From Riptortus pedestris (lineage: Eukaryota; Arthropoda; Insecta; Hemiptera; Alydidae), in the NCBI GenBank assembly GCA_019009955.1, contig CM032228.1:256277501-256341500 (forward strand): a DNA stretch of 64,000 bases, written 5' to 3'. Position numbers and translations under genes: made by a program. Shown here one piece after another: positions 33,439 through 44,825 of this stretch. The number at the start of each line of letters is the position of its first letter. Positions within the stretch are counted from its first letter, which is position 1. The notes beneath the pieces are model-generated. The model ran no database searches, was not told where the DNA came from, and saw only the letters and a program-made list of their open reading frames with translations.

Positions 33439-34230
33439 CTATATATACCTTCTCTCCGTGTCTGCTCTAGCAGCCACAATTTGTATTTGATCATTATAAA
33501 ACTCGATATATAAAAGTTTTGTATATTTTATTTATTTTATTTTATTTGGGTTGTTGCCCACATCGAAGGTGATTGATAAGATCTCTAATTGTTAAGGGTA
33601 GTTAGAATAATATATTTACTCCGCCATGTAGTTACCTTTGTTGTACTTTTATTTATGTTTTTATATGCTGGAAAATATTTCTTAAATATCTGATTGTTTC
33701 TCATATCCGTGCTTTTTCTAAATGAATATAATAAAAGTTATCCCTTTTAAATCTTTTTAAGTATGCTGTACACCTACTCTATTTTATACTATATGTTTTT
33801 GTAAATGTGTATATGTTTCAGATATGTTAGTATTTGTGGAATATATTGACTGCTGTCAGTTAATAGTTCTGTCATATCGTGGGGTATGTGAAAGTTTTCT
33901 CGTTGGATGCAGTCTGTCAGTATGTGTTTTATCGTAAGGTGTTTGTTGCAGTATTTGCATATAGGGTTGTCAGTCCTTGTCATACAGTGTCTATGTGTGG
34001 CCGATCCTGAGTCTGGCAAGAACAACTTCCTCCCGTCTAGTACTCCTATGCCTAGTAGCTTTGTACATAAACTATACAATTAAAGATCTAGTACGTAGAC
34101 TGCTGAAATCCGACCATTGGGAGGGGGGTTTCGAAAGCTCAAAATATTTCCGTAATTATGAGTCGAATCGAAAAATGTAATAGAGCCAACCTTGTTAAAA
34201 TATATTGTACAGTTGTTGCAGTATTTTTTT
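33285..34230 (+). mobile_element. Family A copy split by a LINE
   Basis: Left end TTTTAGCAGATTTCCC at 33285, core at 33401-33435, right block to GTTTTGTATA near 33527, LINE insert, then AAAGATCTAGTACG onward from 34083. The right terminus is missing. Confidence 0.7.
33528..34078 (-). pseudogene. LINE 3' end nested in Family A
   Basis: The minus strand reads GSATHRHCMTRTDNPICKYC and NKHLTIKHILTDC, then DMTELLTDSSQYIPQILTYL (to 33789), followed by a 3' UTR ending in (AAATA)n near 33530. The C..C....KHILTDC motif and C-terminal layout match the other two LINE copies in this window. It is heavily 5'-truncated. Confidence 0.75.
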
Positions 34231-34237
34231 TTTTCAA

Positions 34238-34362
34238 TAACGTAATTATTTAGAGGAAATCAGCTTTTGAGGTAGTACTCATGACGGCATTTTCGAAAAA
34301 TTTGCTCGATGTCCATAGATCCTACCTAACAGATGACGTAAATGACGTCTATTCAAAACTGG

Positions 34363-34396
<34 letters not shown>

Positions 34397-34436
34397 CATT
34401 TATGAATATATATATAGACACACACACAAAATTTCC

Positions 34437-34484
<48 letters not shown>

Positions 34485-34580
34485 CCTGTTAACGCTCTGG
34501 GGTTGCAATATTTCTTTGATCGTTACCAATCTCGATGTTTATACGTTTTCTGTATTCGTTAACGGCTGAATTCGAATCCT
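34238..34580 (+). mobile_element. Family A, left half and start of right block
   Basis: Eroded left end (TTAGAGGAAATCAGC), core of two (TA)n tracts at 34364-34395 and 34440-34480, then TTTGCCTGTTAACGCTCTGG and on to about 34580. Confidence 0.65.
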
Positions 34581-34734
34581 TGCGAGAGAGAGTCGCGTAT
34601 TTAGACAAGTGTGACGAGATTTTGAAAAGATTGTGCCGAAAGACGGAGGGTCGGTCAAAAGTGTATATTTATTTGATGAGCTCCGCATCGTCTAGCCCAG
34701 TATAGGAATGATACACTAGACATAACTGTATAAC

Positions 34735-35060
34735 CCTTTGATGTATGCCGACAACCTATATAAAATGTCGGGCCACTTTTTTGAGCGATCAAACGAGATA
34801 TTTTTTGTCACCTGTCTTGAGTTCACACTTCAGTGCTCAGTGCGTACTCAGTGCAGTGCGGTCAACAATAAGCTGTTTTTAAAAGAAGAATCACATTATG
34901 TGCCGAGGCTCAAATACCAAATATTGTATGAACAGTTTAGTGCCGTGTTTAATACATCAAATACGCGAAGTAATTGATGACGCCATCAATTTATGTTTAT
35001 ATTTAAGGCACTTGAAAATGCAGTGCCGTCTTTCTGTGAAATTCAGCTCTAATGTTTACA
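34735..35060 (+). repeat. Family E repeat, copy 1
   Basis: Shares ordered blocks with 62434-62650: GCCGACAA, TATATAA, TCAGTGCT..CAGTGCG, GTGCGGT, TAGTGCCGTGTTTAA, CAGTGCCGTCTTTCTGTGAA. A TATA-like box and several CAGTG motifs suggest a promoter-bearing element such as an LTR, but no ends are defined. Confidence 0.5.
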
Positions 35061-35312
35061 TTCTTAATTGGCTGAAATCGCATCAAAAATAAGGGCTGGG
35101 CCGAAACTTCAAAATGTCTCATTTATTATGTTCCGAAACATTTTAAAGGACCGATCATGATATATTCTTGATGCTCTACAGTTGTTGTTATATGCACTTT
35201 CTCCGTACCTCAAATATAAAACCAGTTATTTGTAAAGATATTTGCTCAAAAGACTTTTGTCAAATGAACATGGCTTCACAGCCGTTTCCGAAGAGTGTTT
35301 GGAAAACACTAA

Positions 35313-35482
35313 ACTACACGACGTTTAGTTCAGACGATGTTCTGGACTTTCATCCGTTTATCACGCTGATGAGTTACCGTAAGTACGAAAACGATAAACC
35401 AAAGTCCCACCAACCGAAACAAGTCAATCGGTGATAAACGGATGAAAGTCCAGAACATCGTGTGAACTAAACGTCGTGTAGT
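35313..35482. repeat. Long hairpin with hammerhead-like loop
   Basis: The arms 35313-35364 and 35431-35482 are complementary at 51 of 52 positions, with a 66-nt loop. The loop starts GCTGATGAG, then GTTACCGTAAGTAC (4-bp stem with a bulge), then GAAA, the order of a hammerhead core. GTTTATC before the core can pair either with the far arm or with GATAAAC just after it. It lies inside a decayed Family A third-subfamily copy (3' end at about 35590-35632). Confidence 0.6.
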
Positions 35483-36197
35483 CTTGTGAGTTATTTGTAC
35501 TTTCGTGTATTCAGCATCAGTATTCCCCCACTTTTACTCTTCCGATTTTGAGTTAGAAATATAAAATATAAGGTTAGACACGATCACAAGTGCGTTATAT
35601 GGGAAATGTGCTCAGTTACCGCAGCCAGGCTTTTAAACCACTCGATCTGGGTACTCGGCACTCGAATCCCCTCCATCTAACGACCCAATTCACAGTTACT
35701 TGGAAAGTACACAATTTATGAACTGTGAGTGGCTATCGTCCCGATTCTACTAGCTCGATAATTAGTTGGAAGCGGCGAGAATAAAGCATTTAATTAAAGG
35801 CTTTGTTTGAGTTGAAGTTAAGCAGGAACCTGAATAGCATAGCTAATTCCAACTTCACAAATTATGCTTTGAGCGTGCTATCAACTTGCTGTCAAAGGCC
35901 TCGGATAACAACTCCTTTATAGGGTCTGGGTTAATGTGTACTTTGCCTAGAATAAACCAACGAGCGTATAATACAAACCCAGCCTACGATACTCGTATAA
36001 ACAGGTTAATTCCAAAGGGACATGGACCTTTTCATTTCGTCCATTTATAAATATGTGGGACGCCATGGCAAATGGAATACAATCAACGCCCTAGTGACCC
36101 TCATATTCCCTTGTTAGGTTGCATCAAAATAAGGTTTACCTGTTCACGAGGCGATACGATAGCTATTTTATACACGTAATAAACACTATAAAAATAC

Positions 36198-36327
36198 ATC
36201 AAGGGAAATCATTGAGGTCGTACTCATGACGCGATTTTCTTTTTTCCAATTTTTCTTCAAATGTCCATCGATCCCACCCAGGAGATGACGAAAATGAGGT
36301 CCGTTCAAAACTCTGTGTGTGTGTCTG

Positions 36328-36408
<81 letters not shown>

Positions 36409-39262
36409 CTAACCTCTGTCTGTACATGGATTTTTTTTCGCGAAATTTCACGATAACTTTTTGTTTCACACGTCATAGACACCATAACTGCATTTTGATT
36501 CTTTCGTGTATGTTTGTTTGTTTGTTTGTTACCTTTTCACGCATAAACAGCTGAACCGAAATTTATGAAACTTGGTATGTATATTACTACTAGCCCAACT
36601 TAGACTTTAGGCTATACTAATATTCTCTGAGACGAACAGGAGTGGAGGTTATAAGGGAGGCCTGACATTAAAAATAGCGATATTTCGTTTCCTATTGGTT
36701 TTTCGGCAAATATGCACATAACAAAAGTTATTTATTTTATTATTTAGAGTAACTTTTGTTATATAAACTTTCGTCGATACCTAAATATAAATGAGTTATA
36801 CGCTAAAAATTATAGCGGGAGCCAACAATTTTATTTGGCACAAAAGAATCAACCGAACTAAATAAAACTCCGTACGTGTATTAGGTTTAACGCCTTCATT
36901 ATAACAAGCCATACCATCATTTCTAGGGACGGGCAGGAGTGGGGGTTGTAAGGGAGGACCGAATTTTATCAAACTTGGTATGTATATTACTACTTACCCA
37001 ACTTAGTCTTTAGGCTATATTAATATCCTTTGAGACGAACAGGAGTGGGGGTTATAATGGAAGCCTAAATTTAAAAATAGCAGTATTTCGTTTTCTATTC
37101 GTTTTTCGGCAAATACGAACATAGCAAAAGTTGTTTATTTTGTTATTTAGATTAACTTTTGTCATATTCATTTTTGTCTTTTAACAAAGAATAAACGAGA
37201 TATACACTATAAGCTAAAGCGGGAGTCAACTATTTCATTGGTCGCTAACAATTGAATCGAACTTAAAAAAACTTGGTATGTCAATTAGCACAAATTCTTC
37301 CATGATTATTAGCTATATTAAAATTTTTAGGTTAGAACGGGAGTGGGGGTTATAAGGGAGGCCTGAAATAAAAATTCGCGATATTTCGTTGGCTATTTGA
37401 TTTTCGACAAACATTCACATAACAAAAGTTGTTTAATATGATATTTAGATTAACTTTTGTTTTATACATTTCTCCAGGAACAATGTGTGGAGAAAGTAAT
37501 TTGCGTAGAAATATTATATTATAGAAAAATTAATTCAATCTATTTTAATATTTTGTCCTTAATAACTAAAATCTATGCATAATGCACAGGAGACGGGAAA
37601 TATGACAATTTGGAGGACAGTCAAGACTTACATAAAAAATTAATTTTATTATTAACAAATGCCAACAACGGGTATTAAACCTAAACACTGGGACGGGTAA
37701 ATGTCAAAATATTGTGCAAAGTAAAGACTTGCCAAAAAAATACCATCACCATTCAGCCTCAAATAAATTCCCGAGCGAAGCTGGGTATCTGAGCCATTTT
37801 TGAATATAAATAAAATTATTTTTCGGGTAATACTATTATTTAATTCCATCAGGTAGATAAATTATTAAAATAATTCTTTGAATCAATATTCTAAGGAAAA
37901 GGATGGAGATCCTGGAGCGGAAGGAGGCCGGAGCCTGAACAGTTAATTGAGTTAACTTATTTCCTGTGAAATGATTTCCCCTGAGCTCTACTATTACGAA
38001 AATAATCTAATTACAAAACTATGCTTAAAGTATATGAGCTCGGATTGGTTTTTGACAGGAAATAAGTTTCATTATAGAGGATATTTAATTTTAATAAATG
38101 ATATACACGGTTATGATTTGAAGTATTCAAAAAGGTGAGATAAAAAGTGGAGATAGATAGATCAGGAACACATTTTTATTTATTCTTCAAAATTAAAATT
38201 TCTCATCTATACGTCGCCCGCCTGACCCTCACGGGAAACAACAATGATTTTGGGCTTATTTTCATTTATTCTTGAAATACAATTTTTTTTTTCTGTAAGT
38301 CGCCTGCCTGACCCTCACGGGAAAACAATGTGACCAGGCGGGAAGTGTAGTAAACATTGAAGCCTTGCTCAAAAAAATATACTATCATCATACAGCCTCA
38401 ATCAAATGATTTCCCGAGCGAAGCCGGGTACCTTAGCTAGTATATATATATATATATATTGTCTGCTACCGATCTAGTGGTCGCAATCATTTTTTAATCC
38501 TTACCAAACTCAATATTTAGCTTTTTCATGTAAATAGAAAGATCAGGTTCTTTAAAGGCTGAAATCGGAAGAGGGGGAGTGGCGGTTTGGAGGGGGAGAA
38601 ATTTGAAAATTCGAAATATCTCTGTTACTATAAGTCGGATCGAAAAATTTTATAGAGCCAATCTTATTGAAAATTAAATTTACTATAAATATTATTATAT
38701 ACATTTAGTCTCTATCTTGAATATTAACCGAGATATTTGCATTTTTCAGTTTTCAGCAAACCGCCACTTCTACTCATATTACACAAACAATACTCTGCTA
38801 CATAATAAAACACATTAATCGAAGTTTAAATACCAAAAATTGTATTTATGAGACCTTTATTATACGAGATACATACAAATATGTCCTGGTGACCCCCCCC
38901 CCGTCTTAAGGTTTTGGGCTATTAAAATTTGATTGATTGAGATAACAATAGATAACATTCTGGCTCATTATTAATTACAGTACTAGATATAGTAAATAGT
39001 TCTCAATGAAATTAATATGTTATATTCTGATATATTTCAGTAATTGTTTTCTTTCCGGTGTGAGGCGGGCAGACCCGTTTGTTTACATTTCTAACCTAAC
39101 GCTTCCTGTCGGCAGGTTATTGAAATTGGATGAAACATTTCTTATTTCCGTTTGTATTTATTCTCGGTGGTGTTGTGTTACCAGTATGTAGATTTATCTA
39201 TTACTAATCTTCACGAGGGAAATCTGCTTAGTTTACGCAGCCCCTGCGTGATGGACTTTTTA
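36198..39262 (+). mobile_element. Family A long copy split by a Helitron
   Basis: Left block to GAGGTCCGTTCAAAACTC (36310), then (TG)/(TA) core, Family B at 36401-38440, (TA)n, and the right block from TTGTCTGCTACCGATC (38460) to GCCCCTGCGTGATGGACTTT at 39259. Confidence 0.8.
36401..38440 (+). mobile_element. Family B Helitron, copy 2, with two 3' terminators
   Basis: The 5' end is AAAATTCTAACCTCTGTCTG after (TA)n. An internal terminator-like end, CCCGAGCGAAGCTGGG then TATCTGAGCC (37770-37793), has lost its CTAG. The element runs on for about 650 bp to a second end, CCCGAGCGAAGCCGGG then TACCTTAGCTAG (38412-38440). The extra part contains a duplicated CCTGACCCTCACGGGAAA. Confidence 0.7.
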
Positions 39263-39469
39263 TGTCTGGGAAGTATACATTATATCCATGAAGGTATATA
39301 GTATATTCAGTAAGGTATAACATATATTAACTGAGCAGAGTTAATAAATTCCAGAAATAACTGTGTGTACCTCTCCAGCGTTAATTATTTTAAATTATAC
39401 ATTTATGGGGCTTGAACAGATTCACATTTCTGAGAGTAGCACTACATTATCGAAAGCATAGGCATCAAA

Positions 39470-39851
39470 TCTATATATATATATATATATGCACATAACA
39501 AAAGTTGTTTATTTTGTTATTTAGAGAAATTTTCTCAACACTTCTTTTCAATATGAACTACCAGGTACCTCACCTGAAAAAATTAATTCAAATGTATGTC
39601 AATATTTTCTCCTTAATAATTTAAATCTATGCATAATGCACAGGAGACGGGAAATATGACAATATGCAGGACAGTGAAGTCTTACATAAAAAAATAACTT
39701 TATTATTAACAAATGCCAACAACGGGCATTAACCCTAAACACTGGAACGGGTATATGTCAAAATATTGTGCAAAGTAAAGCCTTGCCAAAAATATACCAG
39801 CACCATTCAGCCTCAAATGAATTCCCGAGCGAAGCCGGGTATCTGAGCTAG
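39470..39851 (+). mobile_element. Family B Helitron, copy 3, short canonical form
   Basis: A|TCTATATATA at 39470 and GAGCTAG|T ending at 39851 with hairpin CCCGAGCGAAGCCGGG. Length is 382 bp. TC start, CTAG end and A/T flanks are the full Helitron signature; it is an internally deleted copy. Confidence 0.85.
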
Positions 39852-39859
39852 TCACATGT

Positions 39860-40634
39860 AAACATAAGCCAATGTGAGGTCGGGAGGGGTGAGGCAGAAC
39901 TGATTATAACATATTTGTGCATTCCCACCATAATAATAATATTTTTCCTCACTTCGAATCATACCAAAATTAAAATCCGAGAGTTTTATACATACACTCA
40001 GGATTTTAAAGTAATCTTAAGCTAATAACGTAAACAACTCAGTGTAATGTAAGGTTAGCAGTGAGAAGACAGAAAGGAAGTCTCCCACCTCCCACGTCTT
40101 CAGTCAGTTTTGCCAACCAACCTCCGGCTCATTTGAGATCCCAGTTCCGTTTATGTTAAATTATGTTACCGATTCTGATTACGTTATCTTTCAAATACAA
40201 AAAGTTCATGCTCAATTAATTTTCCTATTTTAATTAAATGAATTATGAAACTCATCTAAGAGGAAAATGACATTTCTGATTAATTAATGTATGGGAGAGA
40301 GAGGGGGGGGGGCTCGGAAATATCGAGCTGCCAAGGTCAATAAATTCATTCATGGAAACGAAATGGTGACAACATTACTTGCTTTGTAAATTGCTATACG
40401 ACTAAAATAAACATTTATTATGTACTCATTTGCCGAAAAACCAATACGAAACGAAATATTGCAATTTTTTATTTCATTCCTTCCTTATAACCCCACTCCT
40501 ATTCGTCTCGGATAATATTAGTATAACCTGAAGCCAAAGTTGTGTTAACAGGTACCGAGTTCCGAAAGAGAATCTTGAAATTTTGAAAAAATAATTTAAT
40601 GTATAGACACACGTAACAATATATGAGTTATATA

Positions 40635-40679
<45 letters not shown>

Positions 40680-40774
40680 ATATATATATACATATATATA
40701 ATGGGAATGAATACATGAATAAACTGGCCGTTTTCGTAACTGTTCGGCTCTGGTGGAAGCTTCTTCTAACCCTT

Positions 40775-40805
<31 letters not shown>

Positions 40806-41115
40806 CATCTACTGGTTACTACTGAAGAACATTTGAATTTTTTTTTTTGGAAAATAACTTGCTGAGTGAAGCCGACACAAATTGAATGAAGGATGTCTTA
40901 AGCCAAGCCGAACTTGGAGAGCAAACTTGAAAAGTTAGTTAGGAGTTGATCCTCAAGTCTCTAATCCATTTGAGGTGCCTCTTCCAAGTTAAACCAGAAG
41001 AAAAAGTATAAAAGCATTGTGAGCTCTTCTATTGCTTATCCAATTTAAAAATGTGGATTCCATTAGATTTTATTGGCATAATGATGACTCACAAACAAGT
41101 CTTAACAATTTGTAC
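39860..41115. other. Unassigned with (TG)n/(CA)n tracts
   Basis: No element recognised except a Family B-like internal scrap around 40430-40550 and microsatellites (TG)n 40638-40674 and (CA)n 40776-40801, which are complementary to one another. Confidence 0.5.
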
Positions 41116-41117
41116 AA

Positions 41118-41582
41118 ATAAAAGTCCGTCACGAAGGGGCTGCGTAAACTAAGCAGTTTTCCCACGTGGAGTTTTACAATACAGAAATTTTGGAGTGCGG
41201 AACAGTTACGGAAACGGCCGAACTAGCCTTTTGGCGAAAACTCACTACTAGAACCGAAGTTAGCCGATCTCACTCGTCCGTTAACTACACATACTGAATA
41301 GAAATTCAAATATCTCGGTTAATATTCAAGATAGAGAATAAATGTATATAACAATATTTATAGTAAATGTAATTTTCAATAATATTGATTCTATACAAAT
41401 TTCGATCTGACGTATAGTAACGGAGATATTTCAAATTTTCGTCAATCCTCCTCTCTAAACCCCCCATCCCACTGGTCAGCCATTAACGAACTTGATCTTT
41501 ATTTTTACATAAAACGTTTAAATATCGAGTTCGGTATTGATCAAGCAAAAATTGCGACCGCTAGAGCGTTAACAGACACACT

Positions 41583-41672
<90 letters not shown>

Positions 41673-41797
41673 AACGGACCTCATTTTCGTCATCTCCTGG
41701 GTAGGATCGATGGACATTTAAAGACAATTTTCGAATATTGCGTCATGAGTACGACCTCAATAGCTGATTTCCCTTAAGGGAAACTTCCTAAACATTT
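41118..41797 (-). mobile_element. Family A, full-length, mixed (CA)n(TA)n core
   Basis: AAAAGTCCGTCACGAAGG at 41118; core 41578-41666; left end GGGAAACTTCCTAAA at about 41797 with mutated palindrome arm. Confidence 0.8.
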
Positions 41798-41926
41798 GAG
41801 TTATTAAAATATAAATTATTCTGATTCATTATAAATTGCTGCACTAGATATAGTAAATAATTTACAATAAAGTTATTGTTTTATATTCAGATGTTATTTA
41901 TATTCAGAGGGTATTTATATTCAGAT

Positions 41927-42128
41927 TGTTACATATGATTATTAATTTAAACTTGTGAACATATGATTAGTATTTTTCTTTTGTTACCACATGGTTTCTT
42001 CTTGAGGATATACTACTGTTAAGTTACACCACATTGTTTTCTGTGTTTACATTTTGAATTAAAAAGAACATTCATGTTATTAATATGTGCAGTTATTTAA
42101 GGAAGCAATAATGGCGACGAGGATGGGA
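41927..42128 (+). mobile_element. Short LTR and tRNA-Ser primer-binding site (putative)
   Basis: TGGCGACGAGGATGGGA at 42112-42128 is complementary to the 3' end of serine tRNA (with CCA), the primer site of mag-type Ty3/gypsy elements. Directly before it, TGTTACATATG (41927) to GGAAGCA (42107) would be a short LTR of about 180 bp. Only one LTR is seen, so the boundary is tentative. Confidence 0.5.
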
Positions 42129-42479
42129 TGGCGCAGATGTTTTGTGAATAATTCCACATTCATTCATGAAGTTTTCGAACTCTTGGGAAATAAACTGTCT
42201 TCCATTATCGGATACCACGATGAATGGAAAGCCAAAAGTTGAAAATATTCTTCGTAACTCTTGGATTGTCCAGGTACTTGTAGTTGTTTTTGTCGGTATA
42301 ACTTCTACCCACTTACTAAAAGCATCAACTAATATAAGGTACTGTTGACCATCTGTTGGTCCTAAGAAATCAACGTGCAGCCTCTCCCATGGTTTAGAAG
42401 GATGTTCCCATGGGTGGACAGTTTTACTTGGGTTGTTACGTTTTTCAACGCATTTATCATACAGATGGTATTTGTTTTT
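42093..42479 (-). pseudogene. Ty3/gypsy integrase core fragment
   Basis: An uninterrupted minus frame of about 125 codons: KPWERLHVDFLGP (first catalytic Asp), GQQYLILVDAFSKWVEVIP, FGFPFIVVSDNGRQF (second catalytic Asp), ECGIIHKTSAPSHP. It then breaks off before the third catalytic residue (expected after APYHP.(S/T)NG..E). The break falls exactly in the oppositely oriented primer site at 42112-42128, so this is a rearranged copy. The motif spacing matches gypsy integrases. Confidence 0.85.
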
Positions 42480-42718
42480 CTTTCAGGTGAAGAGTATGTC
42501 TATCTATCTGTTCATCTCTGAGTGGTTGGTATACCTGTGTGTTTACATTCAGAAGCCGTTTCTTTCTCCTTTCTCTCCGGGAGTTTATTAAAATTAACTG
42601 AAAGATTACTCATTACCGTTTGTATTTACTCACCTTGGTATTGTGTTACCAGTATGCAGATTTCTCTATTGTAAAACTTCACATGGGAAATCTGTTTAGT
42701 TTACGCAGCCGGTCGTTT

Positions 42719-42832
42719 TCGTCATCTCCTGGGTAGGATCGATGGACATTTGAAGACCTTTTCAAATATGGCGTCATGAGTAGAACCTCAATAGCATATT
42801 TCCTCTAATGCAAATCTGGCAAGGGCTTATAG
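42719..42832 (-). mobile_element. Family A left end joined to a right end
   Basis: GGTCGTTTTCGTCATCTCC directly follows the incomplete right end ..TTTACGCAGCC of the previous copy, then runs to AGCATATTTCC near 42815. Confidence 0.65.
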
Positions 42833-43054
42833 TGAGGGCCAATGAGTTAAGATATGCTGCGTGACTTAGAGTTGATTGCCGTATCCTTAATGCCTGACCA
42901 ATTATATTAGCCAATATGAGTCACGTGACAGATTACATTGCCCTACACTATAAAATCTTTTTGGCACGTGGATTAACTTATATTGCCTTGAAGAAGACAG
43001 AGCTGTAGAACCCGTTCATAATAAATACATATCAATTGTCGTGTAAGCTAAGAA

Positions 43055-43325
43055 AATTAAGGAGCTGCGTAAAAAAAAAACGATTTTCCTCGAGAAATTT
43101 TGCAATAGAGAAATCTGCATACAGCTAACACTTAACACTACCGTGAATAAATAAGAAAATCTTTTCCTGATCTTTTTTTCATAATGAGAAATCTTTCAGT
43201 CAATTTTAATAAGCTCCCAACGGAAACAGTTTCTGAATTGAATTCTGCCAGCCACTCAGAGCTGAACAGATAGATAGACATATTCTTCACCGAAAAGAAA
43301 AACAATTACTCAAATATAAATGAAG
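43055..43325 (-). mobile_element. Family A long-subfamily right part
   Basis: Terminal hairpin decayed (GGAGCTGCGTAAAAA), then AATAGAGAAATCTGCATAC, GTGAATAAATAAGAAAA and CCGAAAAGAAAAACAATTAC in reverse. Confidence 0.6.
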
Positions 43326-43371
43326 TAAAGGGTTGGAGCCGCCAGTATAGATGATACTGGAGTCATATCTG

Positions 43372-43452
43372 CCGGTGCATACCTTCGGCACTGGCTGATG
43401 GTCGAGTACATTGTGCTATAGATGCAATGGCACTATTTTCAAGCCGTCTAGA
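43372..43452 (+). repeat. Family C repeat, copy 3
   Basis: CACTGGCTGATGGTCGAGTA and TGTGCTATAGATGCAATGGC, shortened in the middle. Confidence 0.6.
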
Positions 43453-43461
43453 GTTGTACTA

Positions 43462-43462
43462 T

Positions 43463-43516
<54 letters not shown>

Positions 43517-44319
43517 GTAACCTCTGTTTGTACATTTAATTTTCCTCGAAATTTCACAATAACTTTTCGTTTCACATGTCATAGACACCATAACTGCATT
43601 TTGTGTTTTTGGTATCACCAATTTACCGAAACTTGGTATGTATATTACTACTAGCCCAACTTAGACTTTAGGCTATGTTAATATTCTCTGAGATGAACGG
43701 GTGTGGGGGTTATGAGGGAGGCCTGAAACTAAAAATAGCGATATTTCGTTTCCTATTGCTTTTTCGGCAAATATGCAAATAACAAAAGTTGTTTAATTTG
43801 TTATTTAGAGTAACTTTTGTTATACACACTTTTTGCGTGTGCCGAATTATAAATGAAATATACACTAAAACCTATAGTGGAAGTGAACAATTTTATTTGG
43901 CACAAAAGACTCGACCACACTAAATAAAACTTTTGTTTTATAATCTTTTTCGGGAACAATGTATGAAGCAAGTAATTTGCGTAGAAATATTGATATGCTC
44001 GAGAATTCTTTCCAATATGAACTACCAGGTACCTCACTTGGAAAAATTAATTCTAATCTATGTTAATATTTTGTCCTTAATAACTCAAATCTATGCATAA
44101 TGCACATGGGATGGGAAATATGACAATATGGAGGACAGTGAAGCCTTACATAAAAAATTAATCTTATTGTTTACAAATCCACAGCAACAACGGGTATAAA
44201 CCCTAAACACTGGGACGGGGAAATGTCCAAATATTGTGCAAAGTAAATCCTTGCCAAAAAAATACTATCACCATTCAGCCTCAAATCAATTCCCGGGCGA
44301 AGCCGGGTATCTGAGCTAG
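43462..44319 (+). mobile_element. Family B Helitron, copy 4
   Basis: A|TCTTTATATA at 43462; GAGCTAG|T ends at 44319 after hairpin CCCGGGCGAAGCCGGG. Length is 858 bp with one internal module. It is immediately followed by a Family A left end. Confidence 0.85.
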
Positions 44320-44335
44320 TATATATGTATATATT

Positions 44336-44432
44336 CGAGCGGATCCTGTTTTCGTCACCTTCTGAGTAGGATCGATGGAAATTTGAGGCAATTTTTCTAA
44401 AATCTAGTCCTGAGTACGACCTCAATAGCTCC
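44336..44432 (-). mobile_element. Family A left-end fragment
   Basis: GCGGATCCTGTTTTCGTCAC..GTAGGATCGATGG..GAGTACGACCTCAATAGC. The matching right half is not seen upstream of the Helitron. Confidence 0.65.
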
Positions 44433-44825
44433 TTTGTCTAATATGTACTGAGAGTCTTCGAAGGAGTATCGATATAACAATCGATCGTTGTAGGTAATGG
44501 CATCCTAAACAGAAAGCTATGTACAGACCGGTCTGTGTCCCCAACTTTGCTACATCTAGTGCAATCTATAGTCGAGGTAGGCAAGTTAGTGTTGTTGGCA
44601 GGGACTTGAGAACGAGTTGCTCCATGTTCTCTACCTCTTTGGCCTCACCAACTTAGAACATTACACCAGAAATAACTGTCTCAACAACTCTCCTTTCAAC
44701 TTCAATGCTGTCGCCATTTTCGAACCAACTCCTGTTCAATGTACCTTCAATAATGTCAAACGCTACACAAGTTGTGTCAAATGTCGTAGTTTATTGTAGC
44801 TATAATTTGTCTAGCGGTCTCTATT

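Larger units (their letters stand above)
41810..42718 (+). mobile_element. Family A long-subfamily right part holding a gypsy fragment
   Basis: CTGATTCATTATAAATTGC..TATTCAG (41820-41890) and, after the insert, TTCAGAAGCCGTTTC..GGGAAATCTGTTTAGTTTACGCAGCC (42549-42718) belong to one long-subfamily copy. Confidence 0.65.

Noticed and set aside
34738..35092. Two overlapping plus-strand frames of 64-79 codons
   Set aside because: They fall in the Family E repeat; the frame is not shared with the second copy at 62.4 kb.
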